From Halomonas sp. GT (lineage in GTDB: Bacteria; Pseudomonadota; Gammaproteobacteria; Pseudomonadales; Halomonadaceae), in the NCBI RefSeq assembly GCF_002082565.1, contig NZ_CP020562.1:3410001-3474000 (forward strand): DNA of 64,000 nt, written 5' to 3'. This document shows, one piece after another, positions 1 to 9,334 of this stretch (within the stretch, counting starts at the first letter, position 1; every line of letters starts with the position of its first letter). A model generated the notes under the pieces. It searched no databases and was not told where the DNA came from. It saw only the letters and a list, made by a program, of their open reading frames with translations. A program made the position numbers and the translations under genes.

Positions 1-65
1 GCATACCAGTTTGTCTGGTGGCGAGAACGGGTTAGATAGGTTCCGTAAGTCATAGGCACACAAAA

Positions 66-93
66 AAAGTGGGGCACCGGAGTGACCCACTTT
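66..93 (-). terminator. Intrinsic terminator of the tRNA operon
   Basis: An 8-bp stem (AAAGTGGG with CCCACTTT) encloses a 12-nt loop. Read on the minus strand it ends in a run of T residues. It lies just downstream of the last tRNA gene (Thr) and fits a Rho-independent terminator. Confidence 0.8.
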
Positions 94-153
94 CTTCATG
101 AAATACTTGGTAAGCTTCTCAAGCCCTTAAAACTTAAGGCTTTAATAACGCTG

Positions 154-229
<76 letters not shown>

Positions 230-301
230 GCTTCGCGCTTTCTTGAGAACTTGACTGCTTCACTGTTAGGCTTTGCAATCAACAAGAAATCTTGTTGGCA
301 A

Positions 302-376
302 TGGCTGGGGTACCAGGATTCGAACCTGGGAATGCCGATACCAAAAACCGGTGCCTTACCACTTGGCGATACCCCA
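302..376 (-). tRNA. tRNA-Gln (anticodon UUG)
   Basis: The minus strand gives a 75-nt cloverleaf with acceptor TGGGGTA, D-arm GCCAAGTGGTAAGGC, anticodon loop TTTTGGT (anticodon TTG, reading CAA), T-arm GGTTCGAATCC and an encoded CCA. It is the middle gene of the operon. Confidence 0.96.
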
Positions 377-381
377 ACGTT

Positions 382-457
382 TGGTGGCCAGAGACGGAAT
401 CGAACCGCCGACACGGGGATTTTCAATCCCCTGCTCTACCAACTGAGCTATCTGGCC
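382..457 (-). tRNA. tRNA-Phe (anticodon GAA)
   Basis: The minus strand folds into a 76-nt tRNA with acceptor GGCCAGA, anticodon stem GGGGA/TCCCC around loop TTGAAAA (anticodon GAA), T-arm GGTTCGATTCC and an encoded CCA. It is the first gene after the promoter, and only five bases separate it from tRNA-Gln. Confidence 0.97.
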
Positions 458-473
458 GCTGCCAACGGTGCGT

Positions 474-502
474 ATTAAACTAAAAACTCAGCTTTTCGTC
501 AA
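474..502 (-). promoter_or_regulatory. Sigma-70 promoter of the Phe-Gln-Thr tRNA operon
   Basis: On the minus strand a -35 TTGACG is separated by exactly 17 bp from a -10 TTTAAT, which lies about 16 bp upstream of tRNA-Phe. The near-consensus elements and position make this a convincing stable-RNA promoter. Confidence 0.8.
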
Positions 503-568
503 CACTTTCGTGAAACTTTCTTTCTAGTCACGTGCTTAGAGGGCTTTTTAGTAGGGCTCGAAACGTGC

Positions 569-591
569 AAAAGCCACGCCATCCGTGGGCT
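569..591 (-). terminator. Likely terminator downstream of yggX
   Basis: Read on the minus strand, GCCCACG, a short loop and CGTGGC are followed by TTTTG. The stem is imperfect and the T-run short, so this is a moderate call. It sits about 40 bp past the yggX stop. Confidence 0.5.
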
Positions 592-632
592 GTACCGAGT
601 TTCACTCCTTGCAGACTTGCCAACATGTAAGC

Positions 633-908
633 TTAAGCCTGGGTAGGCGGCACGTAACCTTCGGCTTGGTCCGTAGCTTCGTTATTTAGAAAACGCTGCA
701 TTTGATCCATCAAATAAGCGCGTGCCTCGGGCTCTAACATGTTGAGGTGCTTTTCATTGATCAAGCGCGTTTGCAACGACTGCCACTCTTCCCAGGCCTG
801 TTTAGACACGGTGGCTTGAATCTCTTGGCCCTGCTTACCTGGTAATGGTGGAAATGGCAGAGCGGGCAGCTCTTGTTGGTACTTGCGGCAGAAAACGGTG
901 GTGCTCAT
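633..908 (-). CDS. yggX: Probable Fe(2+)-trafficking protein YggX
   Basis: This 91-residue protein matches the YggX family in length and pattern: an N-terminal MSTTVFCRKY with the conserved Cys, a PFPPLPG stretch, and an alpha-helical body with WQSLQTRLINE. YggX is a small cytosolic protein linked to protection of Fe-S clusters from oxidants. The start at 908 is chosen over an in-frame ATG 11 codons upstream because AGGAG lies seven bases before it and it gives the family length. It follows mutY by 55 bp on the same strand. The mutY-yggX pairing is conserved in gammaproteobacteria and suggests co-transcription of two DNA/Fe-S protection genes. Confidence 0.93.
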   Translation of the reverse strand: MSTTVFCRKYQQELPALPFPPLPGKQGQEIQATVSKQAWEEWQSLQTRLINEKHLNMLEPEARAYLMDQMQRFLNNEATDQAEGYVPPTQA

Positions 909-963
909 GGTGTACTCCTTTTTAAATAATGGTGCGAACATAAAAGTAATAACGCAAGTGAGG

Positions 964-2076
964 CTAGCGCGACGGCCCTGGCGTTGGATCTAGGGCAAAA
1001 GGCGCCAGCTGGCTCAGCAGCGATTTAACCGGCGCAGCCAAGCCAAGAGCGGGCGGTTCGTCAACGTCATACCATACGCCGTCTTCTCTTACGCCGCTCA
1101 GCCTATCGCAACTGACTGGCTGAGGCGTAATCAATAGCCGAAAATGACTAAACGTATGAGTAAAGCTGGGCAGCGGCGTATGGCGTTCGGGGGAGGTCAC
1201 ATAATCAGCCAGCCAATCGTTCAGTTCACTATGTTGCTCAAATTGGGGCAGGCTCCATAAACCTCCCCATAGGCCGCTGGGTGGCCGTTGCTCTAACCAC
1301 ACCCGCCCTTGCCTGTCTCGTAGCATCAGCATAATGGTTTCACGTGTAGGCAAGGCTTTTTTAGGCTTGGATTCGGGAAAGCGTTGCGGCTCGCCTTGGG
1401 CGTAGGCACGGCATACGTCGTTAAACGGACAGATCAGGCAATCAGGTTTGCTGCGTTTACACAGTGTGGCGCCGAAATCCATGATGGCTTGGGTATAGTC
1501 GGCAAGACGGGTATCGGGCGTGAAATACTCAGCTAGCGTCCATAGTGAACGCTCTACTGCTGGTTTGCCTGGCCAGCCAGTAATGGCATGCAAGCGAGTC
1601 AGCGATCGTTTTACATTGCCATCTAAAATCGCGGCTTGCTGACCAGAGCTTTGTTTATCAGAACTTTGCGCGATGATAGCGCCAGCCGTGGAACGGCCTA
1701 TACCCGGCAGCGCCATTAACGCTTCGACACTATCCGTTGGCAGCTCTCCCCCATGGGATGCTAATGCCACTTGGGCCGCTTTATGCAAATTGCGGGCACG
1801 CGCGTAGTAACCCAGCCCAGTCCAGAGATGCAGCACGTCGTCCTGAGGTGCGTTGGCCAGTGCTTCTAACGTGGGAAAGCGCGTCATAAAGCGTTTGAAA
1901 TAGGGAATAACCGTAGCGACCTGGGTTTGTTGGAGCATAATTTCAGATACCCATACCCGGTAGGCACTTCGGGGCGACTGCCAAGGCAGGTCATGCCGTC
2001 CATACTGATCAAACCAGGTAAGCAAGCGGCGTTGAAACTCTTCTGCTGCGAGACACGGCGTAAACATGTCGGCCAT
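964..2076 (-). CDS. mutY: Adenine DNA glycosylase MutY
   Basis: MutY removes adenine mispaired with 8-oxoguanine in base excision repair. The 370-residue protein has the N-terminal helix-hairpin-helix glycosylase domain, with LPWQSPRSAYRVWVSEIMLQ near residues 30-50 and the HhH segment ALPGIGRSTAGAI including the catalytic-region Asp further on. The [4Fe-4S] cluster loop is C-x6-C-x2-C-x5-C around residues 200-217. The C-terminal half is the NUDIX-like domain that recognises oxoG. AAGGA precedes the ATG. It lies between asmA and yggX on the same strand, but a terminator separates it from asmA. Confidence 0.96.
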   Translation of the reverse strand: MADMFTPCLAAEEFQRRLLTWFDQYGRHDLPWQSPRSAYRVWVSEIMLQQTQVATVIPYFKRFMTRFPTLEALANAPQDDVLHLWTGLGYYARARNLHKAAQVALASHGGELPTDSVEALMALPGIGRSTAGAIIAQSSDKQSSGQQAAILDGNVKRSLTRLHAITGWPGKPAVERSLWTLAEYFTPDTRLADYTQAIMDFGATLCKRSKPDCLICPFNDVCRAYAQGEPQRFPESKPKKALPTRETIMLMLRDRQGRVWLEQRPPSGLWGGLWSLPQFEQHSELNDWLADYVTSPERHTPLPSFTHTFSHFRLLITPQPVSCDRLSGVREDGVWYDVDEPPALGLAAPVKSLLSQLAPFALDPTPGPSR

Positions 2077-2155
2077 AGGATTTCCTTAAACAGTAAAACC
2101 GCACCCTGCAATCAGTCGTCAGTTGGCCTTACTATTATGTAGTTAACTAACACGT

Positions 2156-2183
2156 AAAAAAGCGCCGGCGGTAAGGCCGGCGC
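2156..2183 (-). terminator. Intrinsic terminator downstream of asmA
   Basis: On the minus strand a GC-rich 8-bp stem (GCGCCGGC/GCCGGCGC) with a 6-nt loop is followed by six T residues. It sits between the asmA stop and the mutY start, so asmA transcription probably stops here. Confidence 0.85.
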
Positions 2184-2219
2184 GCACTTATTGTATCGGT
2201 TCAAAACAAGTATGGTTGC

Positions 2220-4553
2220 TCAGTTAAATAGACGACGGATCCCCTCTCGAAGTTCCTGACCAGCGCCTTCTCCTAGCCGTTCGTCAATTTGATCAAGTGA
2301 GTCGCCCAGCCGCTCTTCAAGCTCTTCTTCAAGGCGGCCGCCTGCTTCGTTACGTAGCAGGTCTATTACCGCTGCCTGGAAAGCAGAACGATCAAATCGG
2401 CACCACTGGGTTTTATCGTCGCTCACATGGCCTTCACAGCGAACGGGAAGTGGCAACTGCTCTAAACGCCGATTCACGTTACAGGCTGCATCCGCCGTGT
2501 TAACCAGCCTAGCATTTGCCTCAGTAGTAAAATTCAGCGTATTGAGATTGAATTCGCCTTCACCTTGTACGTCAATGCCAGGAAGGGTGATAAGTAAATC
2601 GTCACTGTTTACTACGCCATTACGCACTTGGAAGGTCGCGTCAAACCGCTCAAAGCGCGTATCAGGCTCCCATTCGCGCAGGGTACCTTCGCCCTCTAGC
2701 TGCGCCACTATCTCACACATTTGCTGGGAGATATTCGTTTGCAGAATAGCGCCGTCGTTCAGTTGTGCACTTAGCTCGCCGTTAAGATTATTGGTGAGCG
2801 CATCACGGCGATTGCCTTGGGTCGTCAGTGCGCCTTCCAAGTTAAAGCGGCCTCGTAACGGTGACGCCTCTTCGCTAAAGGTTTCAATGAGCGGTGCTAC
2901 CTGAACATCACTGACACGGGGAGAAACCTGCCATTCCAGCACGTCTGCAGTGGCATCAAGACGGCCTGTCGAATTAAGCTCGCCCTCATAAAAACGCGAC
3001 TCAAAGGCTGTCAGTTGGTGCACTCCATTCTCGCCGCGCAAGCTTAGCGAAGTGTCATCGAACGTTAATCCAGCCAGCACAAGCTGGTCGACGCTTAAGT
3101 CCCCCTCTAGCGATAGCGTGCTCAGCCATTCCTGAGGCAATAGTGCCCCATCGGTTTGGGCGAAGGCTTTGCGCAGCATGCCTCGGCTAGCTTGTTGAGC
3201 GGTTTCGGGTCCAGGCAGATAATGATCAATATTTAGTTGGTCGCCTTCCAGATTAAAGGCAAGCCAAGTACCGTCCAGCGCGGCGGAAATATTACCTGTA
3301 AAGGTACTGTCGTCCACTACTAAGGAAAGACGCGGCAGTGCAATACTCGCCATATCGCCTTCAATTGGGCTAGTCATCGCCACATCTCTCAGTGCGCTTT
3401 CATTGGCCGTATTGAGGGTAATCCCTGCGCGAGATAACCAAGGCCGCAATGTAAAAGGAGCTGCGGTGAGTTGGCCGCTGTACTGAGGAGAGTCCAAAAA
3501 CTTTTCGACATTGAGATGGCCACTGACTCTCAGCCCATCTGGCCCGGTTAACTGGGCATCTTTAAACTGAGCAGTTTGCGCCGCCAAGTCACTTTCCAAG
3601 CCAAATGCCAACGAGAGCGCAAGGCTACCCTGCCAATTGTCTGGATGACGTAAGCCCGCGTCAACGACACCCTCGCGAATCGTAAGTTGTTGCTCACCCA
3701 TTCGGGCAACTATTTCAGCTGCCTTCAAACTAAGCTGCTGCGGATCACTTTCTCCAGCGCGTCGCGTACGGGTCGTTAACTGGATGTTTTCAAAAACCAA
3801 CTGTTCATCCTTCAGACCTAAACGAAGACGAGTTTCGAGATTCACTTCGCTGGTCAGGTCAGGCGTACGCTCCAACACCTCTGCATCTAAGCGATTATGC
3901 TTAGTGAGTGTGAACATGGCTTTTAAAGGGAAAGAGCGTAAAGGATTGACGTTGGCGCCTGAAATATTGAGCGGCTGCACACGCCATAGCGCTTGGCTTT
4001 GCTCATCACGGAAGCGAATGTCAGCATTTTTCACTTCTACACTGGCAATATTCAGCACCACCGACAAATTACCAGCATCTGCGTTGGGGCCAGCACTTGC
4101 AGGAGCTAGTACTGTTTCCGCTGTTTCGTTCCCCTGTTCAGCGAGGCGCTCTAGTAACGGCTGCCAATTACTTTCACCTTGTTCATTCTTCTCGAGATTT
4201 AAGCGCATGCCGTCTAGGGTTAAGCCATCAACAGCGATTTCGCCACGTAACAAGGGGGCAAAGGCCACGCTAACTTCGGCTCGTTCAATAGCGGCAAACG
4301 CACTCTCGTCCTGGGCTTGCTCTGGCAGCCACGCTTTTGCCTGCTCAACACTGACCCCTATACGCGGATAAAATGACCATGTGATAGGGCCTTCCAATGC
4401 CAGATTCAAGCCAGTTTGTTCTTCTACAACAGCGGTTAGCCGAGGCTTAAAATCTTCTGGGTCAAGAAAAGTGGTGACATATACCACTGCGGCAACAGCA
4501 ACGATCGCTAAAATACCTATCGCGGCCAGCAAAATACGTAGTAGCTGATTCAT
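2220..4553 (-). CDS. asmA: AsmA family protein
   Basis: The 777-residue protein begins with one membrane anchor (residues about 5-30, LLRILLAAIGILAIVAVAAV). It continues with the AsmA N-terminal domain (LDPEDFKPRLTAVVEEQTG, then LEGPITWSFYPRIGVSV), a long periplasmic beta-rich region and the AsmA C-terminal domain. AsmA-like proteins are inner-membrane-anchored and form bridge-like folds tied to lipid traffic and outer-membrane homeostasis. The acidic, Glu/Arg-rich tail (last ~45 residues) is probably a coiled helix. Its ATG overlaps the stop of the upstream acetyltransferase by one base (TAATG), implying translational coupling. The substrate is not visible from sequence. Confidence 0.88.
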   Translation of the reverse strand: MNQLLRILLAAIGILAIVAVAAVVYVTTFLDPEDFKPRLTAVVEEQTGLNLALEGPITWSFYPRIGVSVEQAKAWLPEQAQDESAFAAIERAEVSVAFAPLLRGEIAVDGLTLDGMRLNLEKNEQGESNWQPLLERLAEQGNETAETVLAPASAGPNADAGNLSVVLNIASVEVKNADIRFRDEQSQALWRVQPLNISGANVNPLRSFPLKAMFTLTKHNRLDAEVLERTPDLTSEVNLETRLRLGLKDEQLVFENIQLTTRTRRAGESDPQQLSLKAAEIVARMGEQQLTIREGVVDAGLRHPDNWQGSLALSLAFGLESDLAAQTAQFKDAQLTGPDGLRVSGHLNVEKFLDSPQYSGQLTAAPFTLRPWLSRAGITLNTANESALRDVAMTSPIEGDMASIALPRLSLVVDDSTFTGNISAALDGTWLAFNLEGDQLNIDHYLPGPETAQQASRGMLRKAFAQTDGALLPQEWLSTLSLEGDLSVDQLVLAGLTFDDTSLSLRGENGVHQLTAFESRFYEGELNSTGRLDATADVLEWQVSPRVSDVQVAPLIETFSEEASPLRGRFNLEGALTTQGNRRDALTNNLNGELSAQLNDGAILQTNISQQMCEIVAQLEGEGTLREWEPDTRFERFDATFQVRNGVVNSDDLLITLPGIDVQGEGEFNLNTLNFTTEANARLVNTADAACNVNRRLEQLPLPVRCEGHVSDDKTQWCRFDRSAFQAAVIDLLRNEAGGRLEEELEERLGDSLDQIDERLGEGAGQELREGIRRLFN

Positions 4554-5035
4554 TACCCTTTTCCTTGTGGGTCTAGCTCAACAAAATCACTGGTCGTTGG
4601 TGCGTCTGGTTGAGAAGAGTGTTCATTAGCCATTGGTCGGTAACCTAACTTAGAGAGCAGTACGCGGTCAGCTAACGGTAGCGATGACGTTTCAATGCGT
4701 AGCACACGCCCTTCTTGTTTCGCCTGCTCGCCTAAGAGGGCCATTAACCGCGTGCCTACGCCGCGCCGTCGAGTAGGTTTACGCACGCACAGCTCTGAAA
4801 GCCACCACGCGCGATCAGCTGCTTCTTTTATTGCCACCGCACCGAGCAGCCTATCGTTAAAATGTGCGCAAGCAAAAAAATGCTGCCCTTTTAAATGCTG
4901 TTCAATAAAAGGGGTGACCGTTGGTGTAGGCATTCGCTCTTGGGGCGCATCTTCATAAATGCGTATTAAGTCAATACGCACCTGCTCCTCAGCCTCCCAG
5001 CGGGCCTGGTCGACGTAATGCAGTGTCACCGGCAT
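4553..5035 (-). CDS. GNAT-fold protein, PanZ/PanM-like acetyl-CoA sensor
   Basis: The 160-residue protein is a compact GNAT domain. It has FFACAHFNDRLLGAVAI (beta strands 3-4), LCVRKPTRRRGVGTRLM with the acetyl-CoA pyrophosphate-binding RRRGVG motif, and a C-terminal LLSKLGYR helix-strand. The opening VRIDLIRIYEDAP and the spacing resemble PanZ (PanM), which binds acetyl-CoA and drives self-cleavage of pro-PanD in pantothenate synthesis; that assignment is inference. It is longer than E. coli PanZ by about 30 residues, and panD is not in this window. It is coupled to asmA and divergent from hisB. An ordinary N-acetyltransferase remains possible. Confidence 0.65.
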   Translation of the reverse strand: MPVTLHYVDQARWEAEEQVRIDLIRIYEDAPQERMPTPTVTPFIEQHLKGQHFFACAHFNDRLLGAVAIKEAADRAWWLSELCVRKPTRRRGVGTRLMALLGEQAKQEGRVLRIETSSLPLADRVLLSKLGYRPMANEHSSQPDAPTTSDFVELDPQGKG

Positions 5036-5133
5036 GGTGAAATCCTCTTTGCCAAAGCAGCAAGGCTGCTATTCTACCGCCAGCAAAGGCGGCTACCTTT
5101 CGCGCATTGTAGCGGATGGGGGCGCCGATTCAC

Positions 5134-5139
5134 TATAAT
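5134..5139 (+). promoter_or_regulatory. Candidate -10 of the hisBHAF promoter
   Basis: A perfect TATAAT lies about 100 bp upstream of hisB in the divergent gap with the acetyltransferase gene. No good -35 stands at 17 bp; a TTGTAG is 21 bp away. I trust the -10 more than the full promoter. Confidence 0.45.
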
Positions 5140-5241
5140 GGTCGCTTTTGGCACAGGTTATGCTTTGATCTAGCGGTGTTAACATTACCCGACGATCCAC
5201 CAATACCCCCTCAGAGTGCGCATCAGCGCAGGAGATGTAAC

Positions 5242-5835
5242 ATGTCAGCGCGTATTGCCACGGTAAGCCGTGACACCAACGAAACGCAGATTACGGTCAG
5301 CGTCAACCTTGACGGTGAAGGCCGTCTCCGCAGCGACACCGGCGTTCCGTTTCTTGATCATATGCTTGATCAAGTGGCTCGTCATGGGATGGTGGATCTC
5401 GATATTGACGCAAAAGGCGACCTACACATCGATGATCACCACACGGTCGAAGATCTAGGCATTACCCTGGGCCAAGCGTTTCACCAAGCGATCGGCGATA
5501 AACGCGGCATCTACCGCTACGGGCATGCCTACGTTCCTCTTGATGAAGCGCTGTCCCGTGTGGTTATCGACTTTTCCGGCCGTCCAGGTCTTTATATGAA
5601 TGTCGACTTTACCCGCGATACCATTGGCCGTATGGATACCCAGCTGTTTTGGGAGTTTTTCCAAGGTTTTGTCAATCATGCGCGCGTCACCCTGCATATT
5701 GACAATGTAAAAGGCTTTAATGCTCATCATCAGGCTGAGACTATATTTAAAGCGTTTGGCCGCGCGCTGCGCATGGCGGTGGCAGAAGACCCTCGTATGG
5801 CGGGACAAATGCCGTCTACCAAAGGAAGCCTATAA
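5242..5835 (+). CDS. hisB: Imidazoleglycerol-phosphate dehydratase
   Basis: HisB converts imidazole-glycerol phosphate to imidazole-acetol phosphate, step 6 of histidine synthesis. The 197-residue protein is the monofunctional form, without the N-terminal phosphatase domain of enterobacterial HisB. Both metal-binding repeats are visible: [10 protein letters not shown] near residue 66 and [13 protein letters not shown] near residue 165, which bind the two Mn ions. The start at 5242 is preceded by AGGAG at 5230. The longer open frame upstream lacks an RBS and matches no family. It heads the hisB-H-A-F run. Confidence 0.97.
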   Translation: MSARIATVSRDTNETQITVSVNLDGEGRLRSDTGVPFLDHMLDQVARHGMVDLDIDAKGDLHIDDHHTVEDLGITLGQAFHQAIGDKRGIYRYGHAYVPLDEALSRVVIDFSGRPGLYMNVDFTRDTIGRMDTQLFWEFFQGFVNHARVTLHIDNVKGFNAHHQAETIFKAFGRALRMAVAEDPRMAGQMPSTKGSL

Positions 5836-5887
5836 TGCCGAGTATTGCATCAAGTGGTAGCTCGCCAACGATAACAAGGAGCGCTTT

Positions 5888-6529
5888 ATGACCATCGCAG
5901 TAATCGATTATGGAATGGGCAACCTGCACTCTGTGGCAAAAGCGCTTGAGCATGTTACCCACGAAAATGTGATTATTACCCGCGACCCTCGGCGTATTTT
6001 AGGTGCTACGCGCCTAGTACTCCCGGGCCAGGGGGCTATTCGGGACTGTGTAGGCGAGCTGGAACGTACCGAGCTGCGCGGTTTAGTCGATGACATCCTT
6101 ACTCGTCAAGCGAAACCACTATTGGGTATTTGCGTGGGCCAGCAAATGCTGATGGAGCGTAGCGAAGAGAACGGTGGCGTAGATTGCCTGGGCTTTTTCC
6201 ATGGCAGCGTCGATCGCTTTCCGGCCAATATGCGTGATGATTATGAACAGCGCTTAAAAGTCCCTCACATGGGCTGGAATCTTGTGGCGCAACATCACGA
6301 TCACCCGTTATGGTCTGGCATTGACGATAACGAACACTTCTATTTTGTGCACAGCTACTACGTCAATGCGGCTGACGATGCTCAAGTATTTGGTACTACC
6401 CAGTACGGCAAAGTATGCGCCCATGTAGCGATTGGCCGTGATGCCACCTTCGCTGTGCAGTTCCATCCTGAAAAAAGCTCCCGCGCGGGCCTTCGCCTGC
6501 TTGAAAACTTTGTCACCTGGACGCCCTGA
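5888..6529 (+). CDS. hisH: Imidazole glycerol phosphate synthase, glutaminase subunit
   Basis: HisH releases ammonia from glutamine and channels it to HisF. The 213-residue class I amidotransferase keeps the triad: the nucleophile Cys in [11 protein letters not shown] (about residue 83) and His-Glu in [10 protein letters not shown] near residue 194. AAGGAG precedes the ATG. It follows hisB by 52 bp and precedes hisA by 11 bp, so one transcript is likely. Confidence 0.97.
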   Translation: MTIAVIDYGMGNLHSVAKALEHVTHENVIITRDPRRILGATRLVLPGQGAIRDCVGELERTELRGLVDDILTRQAKPLLGICVGQQMLMERSEENGGVDCLGFFHGSVDRFPANMRDDYEQRLKVPHMGWNLVAQHHDHPLWSGIDDNEHFYFVHSYYVNAADDAQVFGTTQYGKVCAHVAIGRDATFAVQFHPEKSSRAGLRLLENFVTWTP

Positions 6530-6540
6530 GAGGTTTCACA

Positions 6541-7287
6541 ATGTTGGTAATTCCCGCGATTGATCTCAAAGACGGCCAGTGTGTGCGCTTGAAACAAGGC
6601 CGTATGGACGATGCAACGTCCTACGGCGATGATCCTGTTGCCATGGCCGCTCGCTGGGTAGAAGCGGGTGCTCGCCGCCTGCACTTGGTTGACCTAAACG
6701 GCGCTTTTGAAGGCAAGCCGATGAACGGCGAGGCAGTCACCGCAATTGCGCGCGCCTACCCTGAGCTACCTATTCAAATTGGCGGCGGCATCCGCTCGGC
6801 GGAAACCATTGAACATTATTTAAATGCCGGGGTTTCTTACGTCATTATTGGCACCAAAGCAGTTAAAGAACCGAACTTCGTGGGCGAAATGTGCCGTGCG
6901 TTCCCAGGCCACATTATTGTTGGCCTGGATGCTAAAGATGGCTATGTGGCCACCGATGGCTGGGCGGAAGTATCCACTTTGAAGGCGACCGAGCTCGCCA
7001 AGCGCTTTGCCAATGACGGCGTTTCCAGCATTGTCTATACCGATATTGCCCGCGACGGCATGATGCAAGGTGTCAATGTGGAAGCCACGGCTGCGCTAGC
7101 CCGTGAAGGCGGTTTACCCGTGATTGCTTCCGGCGGCGTCACCAATTTAGATGACATTCGTGCGCTGTGTGATGTCGCTGACAGCGGCATTTTAGGCGCG
7201 ATTACCGGCCGCGCGATCTATGAAGGCAGCCTCGATGTGGCAGAAGCGCAGCGCTTGAGCGACCAACTTAGCGGAGGCGACAAATGA
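6541..7287 (+). CDS. hisA: ProFAR isomerase (HisA)
   Basis: HisA performs the Amadori rearrangement of ProFAR to PRFAR. The 248-residue TIM barrel carries the catalytic acid Asp8 in [12 protein letters not shown] and the second Asp in VGLDAKDG near residue 129. The phosphate-binding loops IGGGIRS and ASGGVTN are intact. Its last four bases overlap the hisF start (ATGA), indicating tight translational coupling. Confidence 0.97.
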   Translation: MLVIPAIDLKDGQCVRLKQGRMDDATSYGDDPVAMAARWVEAGARRLHLVDLNGAFEGKPMNGEAVTAIARAYPELPIQIGGGIRSAETIEHYLNAGVSYVIIGTKAVKEPNFVGEMCRAFPGHIIVGLDAKDGYVATDGWAEVSTLKATELAKRFANDGVSSIVYTDIARDGMMQGVNVEATAALAREGGLPVIASGGVTNLDDIRALCDVADSGILGAITGRAIYEGSLDVAEAQRLSDQLSGGDK

Positions 7288-8057
7288 GTTTAGCGAAACG
7301 CATTATTCCTTGCTTAGATGTCGATGCCGGACGCGTGGTGAAAGGCGTTAACTTTGTTGGCATCCGTGATGCAGGCGACCCGGTCGAAATTGCCCAGCGC
7401 TATAACCAGCAGGGAGCCGATGAAATCACCTTCCTCGACATTACCGCGAGCCATGAAAACCGTGACACAACCGTCGACATGGTAGAGCGCATTGCCGGTG
7501 AAGTGTTTATTCCCCTCACCGTGGGGGGAGGCATCCGCAGCTGCGATGATATTCGCACTATGCTGAATGCTGGGGCTGACAAAGTCTCCATTAACACCGC
7601 CGCGGTGACTAACCCTGAGTTTGTTCGCGAAGCCGCTGAGCGCTTTGGCAGCCAATGTATTGTGGTGGCGATTGACGCTAAGAAGGTGTCTAAAGAAGGC
7701 GAACCTCCTCGCTGGGAAATATTCACTCACGGTGGACGTCGACCAACGGGGCTGGATGCCATCGAGTGGGCCAGAAAGATGGTAGAGTTTGGTGCTGGCG
7801 AGTTACTGTTAACCAGTATGGACAGAGACGGTACTAAAGTGGGTTTCGACCTGGGAGTGACTCACGCTATTTCTGAGGCCGTCAGCGTGCCAGTGATTGC
7901 TTCTGGCGGTGTAGGAAACCTGGACCACTTAGTAGACGGCGTACTTAAAGGTGGTGCCGATGCGGTATTGGCAGCAAGTATCTTCCACTTCGGTGAATAT
8001 ACGATACCAGAAGCAAAACGCTACATGGCGGAACGCGGCATCGAAATGCGCCTTTAG
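7284..8057 (+). CDS. hisF: Imidazole glycerol phosphate synthase, cyclase subunit
   Basis: HisF cyclises PRFAR with ammonia from HisH, yielding imidazole-glycerol phosphate and AICAR. The 257-residue TIM barrel has the catalytic Asp in [12 protein letters not shown] (about residue 11) and VVAIDAKK (about 130), with phosphate loops VGGGIRS and ASGGVGN. It overlaps hisA by 4 bp. hisI and hisE, which often follow, are replaced here by an outer-membrane protein gene 42 bp downstream. Confidence 0.97.
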   Translation: MSLAKRIIPCLDVDAGRVVKGVNFVGIRDAGDPVEIAQRYNQQGADEITFLDITASHENRDTTVDMVERIAGEVFIPLTVGGGIRSCDDIRTMLNAGADKVSINTAAVTNPEFVREAAERFGSQCIVVAIDAKKVSKEGEPPRWEIFTHGGRRPTGLDAIEWARKMVEFGAGELLLTSMDRDGTKVGFDLGVTHAISEAVSVPVIASGGVGNLDHLVDGVLKGGADAVLAASIFHFGEYTIPEAKRYMAERGIEMRL

Positions 8058-8099
8058 CAAAGCCATTTAGCAAAAAGCCCTTCTCTCAGGAGCAGTGAC

Positions 8100-8606
8100 A
8101 TGCCTCGTTATTATCAATGGGCAGGAGGGATAGCAGGAATTTGGCTGAGCACTACCGTCTCAGCCTTTTCTTTGCCAGATTGGCCTCCCACCTTAGAACT
8201 CGACCACACACTGGTGCAAACCAGTTTGCTAACGCGCCATTTCGACCCTGACCCTGACCATACCAATCAGCAAAAACTGGTAAGCATTGAACTACATAAT
8301 CCAGACCGCTGGTTAACAGGGGCGGCATGGTTTAAAAACTCGTTTGATCAACCAACCTGGTATTTTTATGCAGGACGTGAATTCCCTCTTTGGCAATTTC
8401 CTGAAGGAATCAACGTACGAGCCAAGCTAACTGGCGGGCTTCTACACGGCTATAAAGGAGAATATCGCGACAAGATTCCCTTTAACCATTTAGGCACGGC
8501 GCCTGCATTGCTACCCAGCATTGGCGTGCAATGGGGGCGCGTAGAATCAGACCTTATCATCTTCGGCACCGCCGGCATAATGGTGACGGCGGGCCTGCGG
8601 TTTTAA
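8100..8606 (+). CDS. Small outer-membrane beta-barrel protein, function unknown
   Basis: The 168-residue protein starts with a Sec-type signal peptide (hydrophobic run about residues 8-22, cleavage near VSAFS). Alternating strands follow: WFKNSFDQPTWYFYAGREF, then LTGGLLHGYKGEYRDKIPFN, IGVQWGRVESDLIIFGTAGI. It ends in an aromatic residue (GLRF), as outer-membrane barrels do. Relatives are often labelled 'sn-glycerol-3-phosphate transporter' in databases, which the sequence does not support; a PagP-like 8-strand barrel is more plausible. CAGGAG precedes the ATG. It is 42 bp after hisF on the same strand and nearly abuts convergent yjaG. I cannot assign a function. Confidence 0.7.
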   Translation: MPRYYQWAGGIAGIWLSTTVSAFSLPDWPPTLELDHTLVQTSLLTRHFDPDPDHTNQQKLVSIELHNPDRWLTGAAWFKNSFDQPTWYFYAGREFPLWQFPEGINVRAKLTGGLLHGYKGEYRDKIPFNHLGTAPALLPSIGVQWGRVESDLIIFGTAGIMVTAGLRF

Positions 8607-8619
8607 CCGGCTTCGACCG

Positions 8620-9222
8620 TTACTCTTCACCCTCGTCTAAGGTTAAACCTAGATTACTAATGCCATTATTACGCCCTAGCTGACGAATTTCTTTTAGGGA
8701 AGCTTTATTAATTGGCTCACTCACGGCGTCCAAAACAGCGTCCTGGAAGTCGTTTTCGTCGGCCATCAAGGGATGGTCGCGAATGATCAGCGCTAGCGCC
8801 TGGGCATCTTCCTCACCTTCCGTTAGCTCGATAAAAGCGCGAACGCCCGCTCGCGAGGTGCGACTGACATCTAACACTGCTTCAGGCGATTCACCCTGCA
8901 GCGTATCCAGCAGTGCGGATACCGACACAACAGCATCTAACGCTCGGCGTGCTCCAAAGCTCTCATCATTTTCCGGGGGTTCGCACTCAGCCAGCTTTTC
9001 CGCTTGCCGAGCAAAGTCAATGCTAGCATTCGAAACGCTCAGCCGTTCCCACACCAGGCTCAGCACAGTACGCAGTGTATGCTCGTCACCTAACCCCGTG
9101 GTTTGTTGATAAAGCGCGTAGTTAGGTAGCAGACGTTCACAAAGGGCTGCCATAAACGCTTGCTGAGCGGGCAAAGGCAACTGTTGAAGCCGCTGGTAAA
9201 ATCCTAGGGGTTTAGCCACCAT
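8620..9222 (-). CDS. yjaG: YjaG family protein (DUF416)
   Basis: The 200-residue cytosolic alpha-helical protein matches YjaG in layout. It has FMAALCERLLPNYALYQQTTG near the N-terminus (E. coli has FMACLCERMYPNYAMF), then SLVWERLSV, DAVVSVSALLDTL, and a C-terminal LKEIRQLGRNNGISNLGLTL. The role of the family is unknown. The start at 9222 is preceded by AGGAAA and gives the family length. The open frame continues upstream to 9336 without support. It is divergent from the amidotransferase-like gene. Confidence 0.85.
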   Translation of the reverse strand: MVAKPLGFYQRLQQLPLPAQQAFMAALCERLLPNYALYQQTTGLGDEHTLRTVLSLVWERLSVSNASIDFARQAEKLAECEPPENDESFGARRALDAVVSVSALLDTLQGESPEAVLDVSRTSRAGVRAFIELTEGEEDAQALALIIRDHPLMADENDFQDAVLDAVSEPINKASLKEIRQLGRNNGISNLGLTLDEGEE

Positions 9223-9334
9223 GCTGATTTCCTGGGTCACAATATTGGTGAAATGAACGTGATGCGTTATCGTCGCACAAACGCGGCAGGAGATCCCTAT
9301 CGCGTTATTAACATCGGCCGGCGAGGAGATTACC

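Noticed and set aside
5116..5241. HisB start at 5116, adding 42 residues
   Set aside because: There is no RBS, the segment contains the likely -10 element, and the family begins at the MSARIA start with AGGAG upstream.
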